DNA of 64,000 bases, taken from Geitlerinema sp. BBD 1991-9. GTDB lineage: Bacteria > Cyanobacteriota > Cyanobacteriia > Cyanobacteriales > Geitlerinemataceae. A program made the position numbers and the translations under genes. The stretch lies in the NCBI GenBank assembly GCA_001657325.1, contig LWRO01000008.1, positions 230,131 to 294,130 on the forward strand, in the 5' to 3' direction. Below, piece by piece: positions 48,252 to 58,304 of this stretch. Below the pieces are notes generated by a model. It searched no databases and had not been told where the DNA came from. It saw nothing but the letters and a program-made list of their open reading frames with translations. Each line of letters starts with the position of its first letter. Within the stretch, counting starts at the first letter, position 1.

Positions 48252-48653
48252 TTAGTAGACGTAACAGAGGACTTCACCGCCAATACCTTGGCGACGGGCT
48301 TCGCGATCGGTCATAATGCCGTGAGAGGTCGAAATAATTGCCACGCCGATCCCACCGAGAACTCGAGGTAGCTCTTTGCGGTTGGCATAGACTCGCAATC
48401 CCGGTTTGCTGACGCGCTTGAGCATTTTAACGATCGGCTGGCGGTTTTTGCCTTTGTACTTCAGTGAAACCACAAGATGACGCTCTACGCCTTCGCCGAC
48501 CTCTTGATATTCGGAAATAAACCCCTCGTCCTTCAGGACTTGGGCGATGCTGCGCGTCATCTTCGTCGACGGCACGTGTGTCGTGTCGTGTCGAGCCATA
48601 TTGGCGTTGCGAATGCGCGTCAGCATATCTGCAATGGTGTCGTTAACCGCCAT
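48252..48653 (-). CDS. rpsH: 30S ribosomal protein uS8
   Basis: A 133-residue uS8. [20 protein letters not shown] and the C-terminal [20 protein letters not shown] are standard. In other bacteria S8 can repress its own operon; no target site was identified here. rpsN is absent between rplE and rpsH, as in other cyanobacteria. Confidence 0.96.
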   Translation of the reverse strand: MAVNDTIADMLTRIRNANMARHDTTHVPSTKMTRSIAQVLKDEGFISEYQEVGEGVERHLVVSLKYKGKNRQPIVKMLKRVSKPGLRVYANRKELPRVLGGIGVAIISTSHGIMTDREARRQGIGGEVLCYVY

Positions 48654-48676
48654 AATTTCCTCTGAATCTAACCTGC

Positions 48677-49219
48677 CTAATTGCGGAAGGGCATTCCCAT
48701 TTCTCTGAGCAACGCGCGACCCTCTTCGTCGGTTGTCGCCGACGTGACGATCGTGATGTCCATCCCCCGGATCTGTTCGATACTGTCGTAATCGACTTCA
48801 GGGAAAATGAGCTGTTCGCGCACGCCCAGGGTGTAGTTGCCCCGACCGTCGAAACTGTTAGCGCTGATACCGCGAAAGTCTCGAATCCGAGGCAGTGCTA
48901 AGTTGATCAATCGATCGAGAAAGGCGTACATCCGCTCTTGTCGAAGCGTCACCATCACGCCTACGGGCATTCCTTGACGGAGTTTAAAGCCGGCGATCGA
49001 TTTTTTCGCGCGAGTGACGACGGGCTTCTGCCCGGTAATCGTTGCCAGCTCCCGCAGAGAGGACTCGAGGGCTTTCGCGTTTTGAGACGCTTCGCCCAAG
49101 CCTCGGTTGACGGTGACTTTCACCAATTTGGGGACTTGGTGAACGTTGGTGTAGCCGAACTCGTCCTTGAGTTTGGGAACGATCGTATCGATATAAAGGG
49201 TTTTGAGTCGCTGTGTCAT
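48677..49219 (-). CDS. rplE: 50S ribosomal protein uL5
   Basis: A 180-residue uL5 that binds 5S rRNA in the central protuberance. [20 protein letters not shown] and [20 protein letters not shown] are conserved. It lies 95 bases after rplX. Confidence 0.96.
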   Translation of the reverse strand: MTQRLKTLYIDTIVPKLKDEFGYTNVHQVPKLVKVTVNRGLGEASQNAKALESSLRELATITGQKPVVTRAKKSIAGFKLRQGMPVGVMVTLRQERMYAFLDRLINLALPRIRDFRGISANSFDGRGNYTLGVREQLIFPEVDYDSIEQIRGMDITIVTSATTDEEGRALLREMGMPFRN

Positions 49220-49314
49220 AGTCGTGGTCGTACGATAGCGTCCTGGTCGGGGTCAGGACTGTACCAGCAGACAGGCACGAGGCACTGTCTCTATCTGAAA
49301 ACTCGAACGCTCGA

Positions 49315-49659
49315 TCAATCGATGATTTCGCCAGTTTTTTTGAGTTTTCTCACTTTGCGCCCGTCTTCGGTAAAGGTGTAGCACGCGCGACTGGCGACTT
49401 TTTCCTTGGTGGAATAGAGCATGACGTTCGAGCTGTGAACGGGGGCTTCGTAGTTGACGATGCGACCCGACTCGTCTTCTTGAGTGGGCTTGACGTGCTT
49501 CGTGCGGACGTTAACGCCTTGGACGACCACTTGGCTGTTTTCGGGAATCGCACGCAGGACTTCTCCGACTTTGCCCTTGTCTTTGCCTGCAATGACCTGC
49601 ACCGTATCGCCTTTTTTGACGTGCATTTTGGTGCGACTGGGTTGAGTCTTGTTCGACAT
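49315..49659 (-). CDS. rplX: 50S ribosomal protein uL24
   Basis: A 114-residue uL24 with a KOW motif: [20 protein letters not shown]. The ATG follows the rplN stop codon with no gap (TAAATG), so it is probably coupled. The N-terminal extension [11 protein letters not shown] is usual in cyanobacteria. Confidence 0.96.
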   Translation of the reverse strand: MSNKTQPSRTKMHVKKGDTVQVIAGKDKGKVGEVLRAIPENSQVVVQGVNVRTKHVKPTQEDESGRIVNYEAPVHSSNVMLYSTKEKVASRACYTFTEDGRKVRKLKKTGEIID

Positions 49660-50025
49660 TTACAGCACCTCCGGTGCTAGCGAAACAATTTTGGTAAAGT
49701 TTTTATCCCTCAGTTCCCGTGCGACCGGTCCGAAGACCCGGGTTCCTCTCGGATTGCCGTCTGGGTTGATGATGACGGCGGCGTTGTCGTCAAAGCGAAT
49801 GCTCATGCCGCTGTCTCGACGCAAGTTCTTGCGCGTGCGGACGACTACAGCTCTGACGATATCGGATTTCTTCACCGCCATATTGGGGATCGCGTCTTTG
49901 ACAACGGCGATAATCACGTCGCCGACGTGAGCGTAGCGGCGATTGCCCCCGAGAACGCGAATACACATGAGCTTTCGCGCCCCGCTGTTATCGGCTACGT
50001 TGAGATAACTTTCTTTCTGAATCAC
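49660..50025 (-). CDS. rplN: 50S ribosomal protein uL14
   Basis: A 121-residue uL14. [20 protein letters not shown] and [20 protein letters not shown] are invariant parts of the family. It lies between rpsQ and rplX. Confidence 0.96.
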   Translation of the reverse strand: MIQKESYLNVADNSGARKLMCIRVLGGNRRYAHVGDVIIAVVKDAIPNMAVKKSDIVRAVVVRTRKNLRRDSGMSIRFDDNAAVIINPDGNPRGTRVFGPVARELRDKNFTKIVSLAPEVL

Positions 50026-50105
50026 GGTTGTTCTCCCTTACTCCGAGCAGGCGGACTCGCCTGTGGTGACTGAGTCGTTCGCGATAGCGGAACGGAGTTC
50101 TGTTA

Positions 50106-50357
50106 CTACAAGTCCGCTGCGTGGCTGAGGGTTTCAACCACCATCCAGCGCTTGGTTTTGCTGAGGGGGCGGGTTTCGCGAATGCGAATTCGATCGCCGA
50201 TCTGACACTCGTTGTTGGCGTCGTGGGCTTTATATCGCTTGGTTTTCACGATCGTTTTGCCGTATTTGGGGTGAGGCACTCGGTTTTCTACGGCCACCAC
50301 GACGGTTTTGTCCATCTTGTTACTGACGACGGTGCCGACTCTTTCTTTGACTGCCAT
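50106..50357 (-). CDS. rpsQ: 30S ribosomal protein uS17
   Basis: An 83-residue uS17 (OB fold). [20 protein letters not shown] and the [14 protein letters not shown] segment are typical. It lies between rpmC and rplN. Confidence 0.96.
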   Translation of the reverse strand: MAVKERVGTVVSNKMDKTVVVAVENRVPHPKYGKTIVKTKRYKAHDANNECQIGDRIRIRETRPLSKTKRWMVVETLSHAADL

Positions 50358-50395
50358 AAGTGGATGACTTTCTCAAGCGGTAAACGGACGGGAAT

Positions 50396-50689
50396 TTATT
50401 CCTCTTCAGAGGCGGCGGGCGTTTCTTCAACGGTTGCCGCCGGGGAGTCGCTCTCGTTGCTGGCGGGGGAATCAGAGTTCTGCCCTTGGGCTGCGCGTTG
50501 GCGCTGGTGTTCGATCGTCAGCAACTGCGCGAGGCGATGGCGCAAGTGTTTGAACTGATGAGGTTTTTCAAGCTGTCCGGTGGCCTGTTCTAGTCGCAGG
50601 TCGAACAGTTGTTTTTTAACCTTGAGAACTTCTTCTGCGATTTCTTCATCGCTGAGGTTCCGAACTTCGTCGATCTTTGGCAAAGACAT
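50396..50689 (-). CDS. rpmC: 50S ribosomal protein uL29 with acidic tail
   Basis: A uL29 with the usual core ([40 protein letters not shown]), but 97 residues in place of about 70. The extra 30 residues are rich in Ser, Glu and Ala. The ATG lies 9 bases after the rplP stop. Confidence 0.95.
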   Translation of the reverse strand: MSLPKIDEVRNLSDEEIAEEVLKVKKQLFDLRLEQATGQLEKPHQFKHLRHRLAQLLTIEHQRQRAAQGQNSDSPASNESDSPAATVEETPAASEEE

Positions 50690-50698
50690 CGTCGGTAT

Positions 50699-51112
50699 CT
50701 ACTCTCCTTCGCGCTTGATGAACTTCGTTTTGATGGGTAGCTTGAAGGACGCTAGGCGCATAGCTTCCCGTGCGGTTGCTTCGGGAACCCCTGCAATCTC
50801 AAACATGATGCGACCGGGTTTGACGACGGCAACCCAGAATTCAGGCGATCCTTTCCCCGAACCCATCCGGGTTTCTGCCGGACGCATGGTCACGGGTTTG
50901 TCGGGGAAAATGCGAATCCAGATTTTTCCACCGCGACGGATATAGCGGGTCATGGCTCGACGGCTGGCCTCGATCTGACGGGAGGTAATCCAGGACGGTT
51001 CTAAGGCCTGGAGTCCAAAATCCCCGAAATCGACTTTGTTGCCGCGAGTGGCTTGACCTCTGAGCCGTCCGCGCTGCTGCTTGCGGAATTTAGTACGTTT
51101 CGGACTGAGCAT
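50699..51112 (-). CDS. rplP: 50S ribosomal protein uL16
   Basis: A 137-residue uL16. [20 protein letters not shown] and [20 protein letters not shown] are conserved. It lies between rpsC and rpmC. Confidence 0.96.
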   Translation of the reverse strand: MLSPKRTKFRKQQRGRLRGQATRGNKVDFGDFGLQALEPSWITSRQIEASRRAMTRYIRRGGKIWIRIFPDKPVTMRPAETRMGSGKGSPEFWVAVVKPGRIMFEIAGVPEATAREAMRLASFKLPIKTKFIKREGE

Positions 51113-51172
51113 GGTTTGCGAATCGAACGGGTGAGCAATCGAAAAAGAAGGGGGGCAATCCGTGCGGGGGGC

Positions 51173-51901
51173 TTACCCTTCGTTCGAGCGATCTTCAAAT
51201 TGTCTGCGACGTTGTTGCCGTCGGCGCGGTCGATCGACGTTAGCGGTTGCCTTCTCCTCTTGGCCGGGCAAAATTTCACCTTGGAAAATCCAAACTTTGA
51301 TGCCCAAGATGCCGTAGATGGTGCGGGCAGTGCGGTAGGAGTAATCGATGTCGGCTCGCAGAGTGTGAAGGGGGACGCGACCTTCTCGAGTCCACTCAGT
51401 ACGGGCGATTTCCGCACCGTTGAGTCGTCCGGCCACTTGCACCTTGATTCCCTGAACGCCCGCCCGTTGAGCGCGTTGGATCGCTTGGCGCACGACGCGA
51501 CGGAAGGAAACCCGGCGTTCGAGTTGTTGGGCGATATATTCGGCAATCAGTGCGGCATCAGCATCGACGCGAGCGACTTCGACGACGTTAATGCGAATTT
51601 GGCGGTTGCTGCCACCGAGCAGTTTTTGCAAGCTCGTCCGCAGGCTCTCGATCCCGCTGCCACCACGGCCGACCACCACACCTGGACGCGCGGTTCGAAT
51701 TTCGAGATCGATTTGATCGGCTTTACGCTCGATTCGCACGTCCGAAATTCCGGCGTTGTTCAGGTTGTTTTGGATGTAGTCGCGGATTAGACGGTCTTCT
51801 TTAAGGAGTTCGGGATAGCGCTTGCTATCAGCGAACCACCGAGAACGGTGTTCTTGGGTAATTCCTAAGCGAAAACCAATTGGGTGAATCTTCTGTCCCA
51901 C
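51173..51901 (-). CDS. rpsC: 30S ribosomal protein uS3
   Basis: A 242-residue uS3 with a KH domain. [20 protein letters not shown] starts it; [20 protein letters not shown] holds the KH loop; [20 protein letters not shown] follows. I place the start at the GTG at 51901, 16 bases after rplV; an in-frame start at 52000 inside rplV is not credible. Confidence 0.95.
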   Translation of the reverse strand: MGQKIHPIGFRLGITQEHRSRWFADSKRYPELLKEDRLIRDYIQNNLNNAGISDVRIERKADQIDLEIRTARPGVVVGRGGSGIESLRTSLQKLLGGSNRQIRINVVEVARVDADAALIAEYIAQQLERRVSFRRVVRQAIQRAQRAGVQGIKVQVAGRLNGAEIARTEWTREGRVPLHTLRADIDYSYRTARTIYGILGIKVWIFQGEILPGQEEKATANVDRPRRRQQRRRQFEDRSNEG

Positions 51902-51917
51902 AAGTTCAGTCCTCTTT

Positions 51918-52280
51918 TTACTCTTCGTCAAGTTCGGGCGCGACCGCCACGGTGATATGACAGGTCGGCCGGCGAATGGCGTAAGCACGACCCTGGGCAC
52001 GCGGTCGGTAGCGCTTCAAACTCGGGCCTTGATCGGCGTAGGCCTCGGCGACGACGAGGGAAGCCGGGTCGAGACCGAGGTTATGCTCGGCGTTGGCCAC
52101 AGCCGAACGGAGGACTTTCAGCACGGGATCGCAAGCCCGATAGGGCATGAATTCCAAAATAATCAATGCCTCCCGGTACGACCGTCCTCGGATTTGGTCG
52201 AGGACGCGACGGACTTTGTGAGGGGACATGCGGATGTACCGCGCAGTCGCCTTTGCTTTTTCGGTGGTATCGACAGCCAT
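51918..52280 (-). CDS. rplV: 50S ribosomal protein uL22
   Basis: A 120-residue uL22 whose loop lines the exit tunnel. [20 protein letters not shown] and [16 protein letters not shown] are conserved. It lies between rpsS and rpsC. Confidence 0.96.
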   Translation of the reverse strand: MAVDTTEKAKATARYIRMSPHKVRRVLDQIRGRSYREALIILEFMPYRACDPVLKVLRSAVANAEHNLGLDPASLVVAEAYADQGPSLKRYRPRAQGRAYAIRRPTCHITVAVAPELDEE

Positions 52281-52298
52281 CAGGCTTCTCCTTCTCGT

Positions 52299-52577
52299 CT
52301 AGCGGCGGGCTTTTTTATCGCTTTTGGCATGGCCTCGGAAGGTGCGCGTGGGCGCGAACTCTCCAAGTTTGTGTCCGACCATTTGCTCGGAAACGTACAC
52401 GGGTACGTGGGCGCGTCCGTTGTGAACGGCGATGGTATGACCGATCATTTGGGGAACGATCGTAGATGCCCGCGACCAAGTTTTGATGACTTGTTTTTCG
52501 TTTTTGGCGTTGAGGGCTTCGATTTTCTTCATTAAGCTGTCGGCAATGAAGGGCCCTTTTTTGAGCGATCGACTCAT
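52299..52577 (-). CDS. rpsS: 30S ribosomal protein uS19
   Basis: A 92-residue uS19. [20 protein letters not shown] and [20 protein letters not shown] are family hallmarks. It lies between rplB and rplV. Confidence 0.96.
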   Translation of the reverse strand: MSRSLKKGPFIADSLMKKIEALNAKNEKQVIKTWSRASTIVPQMIGHTIAVHNGRAHVPVYVSEQMVGHKLGEFAPTRTFRGHAKSDKKARR

Positions 52578-52644
52578 GGTTTCGTGACTGTGAAGTAATA
52601 CGATCGAGGGAAACGGCGCGAACGGCTGCCCGATGCCGAAGGGT

Positions 52645-53508
52645 TTAGCTTTCGCGTCCGCCCCGGCTGCGCTTGGAGGACTTACGACGGCGACGCACGA
52701 TGAATTTGTCGCTTTGTTTGTTCTTCTTGCGAGTTTTCATCCCTAGGGCGGGTTTACCCCAAGGGGTCATCGGACCGCTACGACCGATCGGCGCACGCCC
52801 TTCACCCCCACCGTGAGGGTGATCGACGGGGTTCATCACGCTTCCGCGAACCTGTGGGCGACGGCCTTTCCATCGGGTGCGGCCCGCTTTCCCGAGGGTC
52901 GTGTTGCGGACGTCGGCGTTCCCCACTTGTCCGATGGTGGCGTAGCACTCGCGCCGAACCATCCGCACTTCGGTAGACGGTAGTTTGAGGGTGACGAAGT
53001 TTCCTTCTTTGGCGACGACCTGGGCGCTCGTTCCAGCTGCGCGAACGATCTGTCCGCCCCGTCCGGGCATGAGTTCGACGTTGTGGACGCTCGTTCCTAA
53101 CGGAATGCTTCCAAGGGGTAAAGCGTTCCCAACCTCAATGGGAGAGTCGGGCCCCGCTACGACGGTACTACCGACCTCTAAGCTGTTGGGATGGAGGATG
53201 TATCGCTTTTCGCCGTCTTGGTAGTGCAGCAGGGCGATGCGGGCGTTCCGGTTGGGGTCGTACTCGATATGAGCGACCTTGGCCGGGATGTTGTGCTTGT
53301 CGCGACGGAAATCGATGGTGCGATACCGGCGTTTGTGGCCGCCACCGCGATGGCGGCAGGTGATAACGCCTCGGTTGTTACGACCCTTGGCGCGGTGTTT
53401 CGATTTGGTCAGACTTTTCTCGGGCTGACTGCGGGTAACTTCTGAAAAGTCCGATACGGTCGCTTGGCGAGTACTCGGGGTGTAAGGCCGGTACGAACGA
53501 ATACCCAT
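52645..53508 (-). CDS. rplB: 50S ribosomal protein uL2
   Basis: A 287-residue uL2 needed for subunit joining and peptidyl transfer. [40 protein letters not shown] and the peptidyl-transferase-near [20 protein letters not shown] are present. It lies between rplW and rpsS. Confidence 0.96.
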   Translation of the reverse strand: MGIRSYRPYTPSTRQATVSDFSEVTRSQPEKSLTKSKHRAKGRNNRGVITCRHRGGGHKRRYRTIDFRRDKHNIPAKVAHIEYDPNRNARIALLHYQDGEKRYILHPNSLEVGSTVVAGPDSPIEVGNALPLGSIPLGTSVHNVELMPGRGGQIVRAAGTSAQVVAKEGNFVTLKLPSTEVRMVRRECYATIGQVGNADVRNTTLGKAGRTRWKGRRPQVRGSVMNPVDHPHGGGEGRAPIGRSGPMTPWGKPALGMKTRKKNKQSDKFIVRRRRKSSKRSRGGRES

Positions 53509-53554
53509 GATCTTTGTTTTGACGTTGGTTTGCTACGAATGGAAAACCGATCGT

Positions 53555-53860
53555 TTAGACGTCGGGGAACAGGCTAATGGTGTCGCCCTCGGCTAATCGA
53601 ACGATCGCTCGTTTGTATTGGGGCTTGTATCCGACGAACCGACCGACCCGCTTTTTCTTAAGGGCCTGGCGAATGGTGTTGACGGCGATGACTTTGACAT
53701 CGAACATCGCTTCGACGGCAGCTTTGATCTCGGGCTTGGTTGCTTTAAGAGCAACTTCAAAGCTGTACTGGTTGTTTTCCATCAGGCGCGTCGCTTTTTC
53801 GGTAATGAGGGGGCGACGAATGATGTCGGGTAAGTCGCGCTGGGCGATGGTCTTAGTCAC
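53555..53860 (-). CDS. rplW: 50S ribosomal protein uL23
   Basis: A 101-residue uL23 at the exit tunnel, the docking site for trigger factor and [23 protein letters not shown] and [18 protein letters not shown] are typical. Its start overlaps the end of rplD by 8 bases, so the two are coupled. Confidence 0.96.
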   Translation of the reverse strand: MTKTIAQRDLPDIIRRPLITEKATRLMENNQYSFEVALKATKPEIKAAVEAMFDVKVIAVNTIRQALKKKRVGRFVGYKPQYKRAIVRLAEGDTISLFPDV

Positions 53861-54485
53861 TGTAAACCTCCTGAATCTTGGCTAACCCCGATGCTGTCGT
53901 GACGATTTTGTCGGCGTGCAGCAGGTCGTAGACATTGAGGTTGGTCGCGCTGATGAGCTTGAGTCGCTCGATGTTACGGGCAGAAAGATAGACGTTGTCG
54001 GCGATGTCTGCCAGGACGATCAGCACCTTCTCTCCAGACGCAATCCCCCAACGATCGAGGGCTTTGACGAGTTCTTGAGTTTTGGGACGCGGGAGCCGAT
54101 CGGCAAATTCTTCAACGACGACCAGGTCCTCAGCACGACTTTGGAAAGCTGTCCGCAAGGCGAGCCGCCGTTCTTTGCGGTTCATTTTGATGTTGTGTTC
54201 TCGCGGCTGAGGCCCGAAGATGACCCCACCTCCTCTCCAAAGGGGAGATCGAGTCGAACCGGCCCGGGCGCGTCCAGTTCCTTTCTGCCGCCAGGGTTTG
54301 CGTCCGCCCCCGCGAACTTGAGCGCGGGTTTTACTCGCAGCCGTTCCCTGACGGGCGTTGTTCATCTGACGCACGAGGGCGCGATGGACGATGTGGGCGG
54401 CGTTTTCTTCTTTGGCAACTTTCAGGTCGAGGGTGGCTTGTGCCACTTCTTCGCCTTGCCAGTTGCGAACTACACAATTAACCAT
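53853..54485 (-). CDS. rplD: 50S ribosomal protein uL4
   Basis: A 210-residue uL4. [20 protein letters not shown] and [20 protein letters not shown] form the long tunnel loop. In E. coli L4 represses the S10 operon; no equivalent site was identified here. It overlaps rplW. Confidence 0.96.
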   Translation of the reverse strand: MVNCVVRNWQGEEVAQATLDLKVAKEENAAHIVHRALVRQMNNARQGTAASKTRAQVRGGGRKPWRQKGTGRARAGSTRSPLWRGGGVIFGPQPREHNIKMNRKERRLALRTAFQSRAEDLVVVEEFADRLPRPKTQELVKALDRWGIASGEKVLIVLADIADNVYLSARNIERLKLISATNLNVYDLLHADKIVTTASGLAKIQEVYSD

Positions 54486-54527
54486 GTCGATCGTTTGTTA
54501 TTCGTTCGAGGGTGGAGAAAACTATTT

Positions 54528-55160
54528 TTAGCCGACAACCTTGGCGGGCGTAATGCTGACTAAGGTTCCGGGTTTGCCGGGGACGGCTCCTTTGACGAGC
54601 AGGAGATTCCGTTCGGTATCGATTTTGACAACGGTCAGTTTGCGAACCGTGACGCGATCGTTTCCTTTGCGACCTGCCATCCGTTTGCCGGGATACACGC
54701 GACCGGGGGTCGTTCCCGCCCCTGTCGAACCGGGTAATCGGTGGTTTTTGGAACCGTGAGCCATCGGCCCGCGCTTGAAGTTGTGACGCTTCTGATAGCC
54801 GGTAAAACCTCTTCCAATGCTGTTCCCAACTACGTCTACGAGCTGGCCGGCGCTGAAAATTTCAACGGTGACGGATTGTCCGAGTTCGTAGTTTCCGAGG
54901 TTTTGGGGTTTGTATTCGCGCAGATGACGCAGAGCCGGGGCATCGGATTTGTTCAGGTGACCGATTAAAGGTTTGTTGAGCGCTTTGGCTTTGACTTCTT
55001 CGTAGCCAATCTGGATCGCGTCGTAACCGTCGGTTGCTCTGGTTTTGATTTGCGTGACTTTGCACGGCCCTGCTTCGACAACGGTAACGGGAATGGCTTT
55101 TCCCTCTTCGTCGAAGATTTGCGTCATGCCGACTTTTTTGCCGAGAATCCCAACAGACAC
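54528..55160 (-). CDS. rplC: 50S ribosomal protein uL3
   Basis: A 210-residue uL3, first gene of the cluster. [20 protein letters not shown] starts it; [20 protein letters not shown] and [20 protein letters not shown] are conserved. I choose the GTG at 55160, which has AGGAGA nine bases upstream and fits relatives. The open frame runs on to 55481, but those 107 residues do not resemble the family. Confidence 0.94.
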   Translation of the reverse strand: MSVGILGKKVGMTQIFDEEGKAIPVTVVEAGPCKVTQIKTRATDGYDAIQIGYEEVKAKALNKPLIGHLNKSDAPALRHLREYKPQNLGNYELGQSVTVEIFSAGQLVDVVGNSIGRGFTGYQKRHNFKRGPMAHGSKNHRLPGSTGAGTTPGRVYPGKRMAGRKGNDRVTVRKLTVVKIDTERNLLLVKGAVPGKPGTLVSITPAKVVG

Positions 55161-55594
55161 GGTACTGTTTTCTCCTTGTTTAGCCACTACACATATGAAG
55201 ACAGGCGGTTGCTCTATCTCACTCGACCCAGACCGCAGCGAACCTCCCCCAACAACAACCCTCGCTCTCTTGGAGCGATTCGAGTGTCGCGTTCGAAGGG
55301 CGATCGATACTGGGATGTTCGCTAAAGCTGGTGTCGAGGCTGCCATTTTGGGCTGGGACTTAGGCAAATCGATCGTTTGCCCAGTATCCACGGAAGGACT
55401 TGCTCCCAAAGGGGGCGACTCCCTTCCGTCTTCCCGATCCATCCGTTCATTCGAGCTGGTGGACTCGGAAAAAGCCTCCACGCTGGCGATCGTCGTGCCT
55501 GACTGGGGAGAGTGAGATCGTCCGACAGGCTACGAGATCGAACACACTATGTCAATAGTGTTAACGTTTTGTTATAAGCTTCAGTCGCAATATC
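55161..55594. promoter_or_regulatory. Leader and promoter region of the ribosomal cluster
   Basis: More than 400 bases upstream of rplC, before the divergent ndhN. It must hold the promoter of the long ribosomal transcript and perhaps an untranslated leader. I did not find an L4-type leader hairpin or a clear -10/-35 pair. Confidence 0.4.
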
Positions 55595-55645
55595 CCAGTG
55601 TAGACAATGTCGTGACAATTGTCTAGTCGCACTGGCGTTTTTTTT
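55595..55645 (+). terminator. Terminator-like hairpin with T8 upstream of ndhN
   Basis: CCAGTG-TAGACAAT pairs with ATTGTCTA and CACTGG (a 4-base bulge between the two helices). It is followed by C-G and eight T, so it reads as a plus-strand terminator. No plus-strand gene lies upstream: the nearest leftward gene is rplC on the minus strand. It could attenuate ndhN, end an unannotated small RNA, or block transcription antisense to rplC. Confidence 0.7.
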
Positions 55646-55807
55646 GATGAAGTCAGTGTTGTTGGGTGAGAGCGATGGGAATACAACCGTCAGGCTATAC
55701 TTCTTTTAAGGATTGTTGCGGAATGCCACGATCGACTCTCGCTTCGTCGCGCTCTGCCGCAGCGATCGCTTTTCGGTCTCGACGATCGCAGGCTATTTGA
55801 ATTTTAC

Positions 55808-56284
55808 ATGATGACATTACTGGCAAACGGCAAAAAATTTCTTCGGGATCTCGAACAGTGCGGTGCGCTAGGGGTGTATGCCCCTCTCGAGGGTGGTTTT
55901 GAAGGACGCTACCAACGTCGTGTGAGAGCGGCGGGTTACGTCAGTCTGTCTTTGAACGCTCGCGGTTTGGGCGATTTGGCGGCCTACCTGACGGGGGTTC
56001 ACGGCGTTCGTCCACCTCACTTAGGAAAAAAGGACTTCCTCGAAGGGGCTGCGGGCCCGGTGGTTTTTGTGCCGCCGATCGTGCAAACGCAATTAGACGT
56101 TTTACCGCCTCGATCGAAGGGACTCCTGTTGTGGATTATCGACGGTAAAGTTCTCTCTCGCCAAGAGTTGGAATATCTGACGGCTTTACCCAAACTCGAA
56201 CCTCGCGTGAAGGTGGTGGTCGAAGTTGGAGGCGATCGCGTGTTTCGTTGGACTTCTCTGGAAGAGGTTCTCGTCCCCGCTTAA
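55808..56284 (+). CDS. ndhN: NAD(P)H-quinone oxidoreductase subunit N
   Basis: NdhN is a peripheral subunit specific to the photosynthetic NDH-1 complex of cyanobacteria and chloroplasts (respiration and cyclic electron flow). GALGVYAPLEGGFEGRYQRR, NARGLGDLAAYLTGVHGVRP and GLLLWIIDGKVLSRQELEYL follow the Synechocystis protein closely. Length 158 is normal. Starts at 55808 or 55811 are both ATG. It lies divergently upstream of rplC. Confidence 0.95.
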   Translation: MMTLLANGKKFLRDLEQCGALGVYAPLEGGFEGRYQRRVRAAGYVSLSLNARGLGDLAAYLTGVHGVRPPHLGKKDFLEGAAGPVVFVPPIVQTQLDVLPPRSKGLLLWIIDGKVLSRQELEYLTALPKLEPRVKVVVEVGGDRVFRWTSLEEVLVPA

Positions 56285-56322
56285 ATTCTTGCAATCGCTT
56301 CGGTCACGACAGAGAAGACAAC

Positions 56323-56350
56323 GGCGCACCTCACGGTGCGCCAATTTTTT
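56323..56350 (+). terminator. Rho-independent terminator of ndhN
   Basis: GGCGCACC and GGTGCGCC form a perfect 8-bp stem with a TCAC loop, then AA and six T. It starts 39 bases after the ndhN stop. Confidence 0.88.
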
Positions 56351-56563
56351 GGGTTTTTCTCAGGTGGCAAATCTTTCAGATTACAAGCCCAGATTACCAA
56401 TCTTAATCCCCGATTTATCGGTCGGAATAGTGGATTATTGTTATAATTTCCACTTAAAGGTAATACAAGCAGATTACAACGATCGAAGTTGTGGCGAGTG
56501 TAACCGTTTTGAATTCATCGAACGTTGAAGCGTCCAGTCGAAGTGTAAAGTCGAAGTGTAAAA

Positions 56564-57160
56564 ATGAACGATCGTTTCCATCACCAATGGCAAATTAATG
56601 CCTCACAGGGTAAATCGTCCTTATTCCGACAGACAAACGTTCCGACTTCATCTGAAGCGACGTTTTATTACTTCGCCTATGGAAGTTGTATGTGTCCGGT
56701 GGATTTGCAGCGAACCCTGGGTGAAAACACACGAGATTACGCCATTGGCACGGCTGTTTTAGAGGGATATCGCCTGGGCTTCAACCGTCGATCTCGCCGT
56801 CGAAACTGCGGCGTACTCGATATCGTCAGAGATCGATCGGCTTGCGTCGAAGGGGTTCTCTACGCACTACCCTGGCGATTGAGCGATCGACTCGACGAAC
56901 GAGAAGAAGTTCCCGCTGGCGGCTATCGTCGCGAAACAATTGCGGTGCGCTGTGGAGATCGTCATTACAGCGACGTTCGGACTTACGTGGTCGTCAACAA
57001 ACTTTCCCGCGAACTCGCCCCGAACGACTGGTACTTTGAGGTGGTGTTGCGGGGGGCTGTAACCTGCGGCTTGTCCGAAGCGTATTGCTGGAAGTTGTTC
57101 GAGCATATGTATAGCCTCCAGCAGCAGCAAACTGAGATCGAGTTACCCCGTTCGGCTTGA
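56564..57160 (+). CDS. Gamma-glutamylcyclotransferase-family protein
   Basis: A 198-residue protein with the gamma-glutamylcyclotransferase (AIG2/GGCT-like) fold. The substrate loop is YFAYGSCMCPVDLQR. GYRLGFNRRSRRRNCGVLDI and CVEGVLYALPWRLSDRLDER-EE follow, where Glu of the DEREE stretch is the likely catalytic acid. Members release 5-oxoproline from gamma-glutamyl compounds such as glutathione. The first 35 residues are not part of the fold; relatives start near FYYFAYGS. Substrate is not known. Confidence 0.82.
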   Translation: MNDRFHHQWQINASQGKSSLFRQTNVPTSSEATFYYFAYGSCMCPVDLQRTLGENTRDYAIGTAVLEGYRLGFNRRSRRRNCGVLDIVRDRSACVEGVLYALPWRLSDRLDEREEVPAGGYRRETIAVRCGDRHYSDVRTYVVVNKLSRELAPNDWYFEVVLRGAVTCGLSEAYCWKLFEHMYSLQQQQTEIELPRSA

Positions 57161-57282
57161 GGGATTCGGAATTCGATCGGTGCTGAGTGCATTGTGGTGG
57201 AGTTCGATCGATATAATCGAGGGTTGCGTCCCGTAGCAATCGCGTTGACGAAATCCCGTCCTCAAACTCAACATCACAACCC

Positions 57283-58137
57283 ATGACTGACTCAACCGCA
57301 ATCTTATTGCTGGCTTGTCCCGACCAACAGGGACTCGTGGCCAAAATCGCCAATTTCATTTACTCGAACGGTGGCAACATCATTCACGCCGATCACCATA
57401 CAGACTTATCGGCGGGATTGTTTCTCAGCCGTATTGAATGGCAACTCGACGGGTTTAATTTACCCCGAGATATCATCGCACCTGCTTTTGATGCGGTGGC
57501 TAAACCCCTCGAAGCCACTTGGGAACTTCACTTTTCCGACGACGTACCGCGCATTGCCATTTGGGTAACCAAGCAAGACCACTGTTTGCTTGATTTGTTG
57601 TGGCGACAAAAGGCGAGAGAATTTCAGGCGGAGATTCCGTTAATTATTAGCAATCACACGGATTTACAACCCATTGCCGAACAATTTGGGATTGATTTTT
57701 ACCACGTTCCCATCACGAAAGAGACGAAAGCAGAACAGGAAGCGCGAGAACTCGAACTGTTACGAGAGTACGAGATCGATCTCGTGGTGCTTGCAAAATA
57801 TATGCAGATTCTCAGCGCTGATTTTGTCGCGCAGTTTCCCAAAGTAATCAACATTCATCATTCATTTTTGCCTGCATTTGCGGGGGCGAAACCCTACCAT
57901 CGAGCTTATTCGCGAGGCGTTAAAATTATTGGGGCAACGGCGCATTACGTGACGGCCGATCTCGATGAGGGGCCGATTATCGAGCAGGATGTCGTGCGGG
58001 TGAGTCACCGAGATAACGTGGCCGATTTGATTCGCAAAGGGAAAGATTTGGAGCGGATGGTGTTAGCGAGAGCGGTTCGATCTCATTTGCATCGTCGCGT
58101 TTTGACTTATACGAATCGCACAGTTGTTTTTGCTTAA
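57283..58137 (+). CDS. purU: Formyltetrahydrofolate deformylase
   Basis: PurU hydrolyses 10-formyl-THF to formate and THF, balancing the one-carbon pool that PurH (also in this window) draws from. The N-terminal ACT domain starts LLLACPDQQGLVAKIANFIY. The formyltransferase-like domain has LAKYMQILSADFVAQFPKVI, NIHHSFLPAFAGAKPYHRAY (catalytic Asn-x-His) and GATAHYVTADLDEGPIIEQD with the catalytic Asp. Length 284 is standard. Confidence 0.94.
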   Translation: MTDSTAILLLACPDQQGLVAKIANFIYSNGGNIIHADHHTDLSAGLFLSRIEWQLDGFNLPRDIIAPAFDAVAKPLEATWELHFSDDVPRIAIWVTKQDHCLLDLLWRQKAREFQAEIPLIISNHTDLQPIAEQFGIDFYHVPITKETKAEQEARELELLREYEIDLVVLAKYMQILSADFVAQFPKVINIHHSFLPAFAGAKPYHRAYSRGVKIIGATAHYVTADLDEGPIIEQDVVRVSHRDNVADLIRKGKDLERMVLARAVRSHLHRRVLTYTNRTVVFA

Positions 58138-58191
58138 TTTTTAAAACGGTGGTATTTTGACAACAATAGTAAATTCATCCTTTGAGAATCG

Positions 58192-58304
58192 TGTAGGGTG
58201 TGTTCGCGGGCAAGAAAATCTAGCGAAAGTCTAGCTAATAAAATTTACGCGAACGCACCAACTCTATCACAATAGTAAACGTCCTAACTTCTGTGCAGCT
58301 GTTT
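58192..58304. repeat. Dispersed repeat, GGGTGTGTTCGCGGGC family, copy 2
   Basis: It starts TAGGGTGTGTTCGCGGGC, has GCGAACGCACC at 58250-58260, and continues to TCCTAACTTCTGTGC. The same blocks in the same order are seen at 19755-19850, and the first two blocks inside the MITE-like element at 24382-24511. Confidence 0.65.

Noticed and set aside
37905..55160. Absence of rpsJ, rpsN and rpmD from the ribosomal cluster as a deletion
   Set aside because: These are normally elsewhere or absent in cyanobacteria, so the cluster is complete for this phylum.
54528..55481. N-terminal extension of L3 by 107 residues
   Set aside because: The GTG at 55160 has a good ribosome-binding site and matches the family; the upstream part is just an open frame in the leader.
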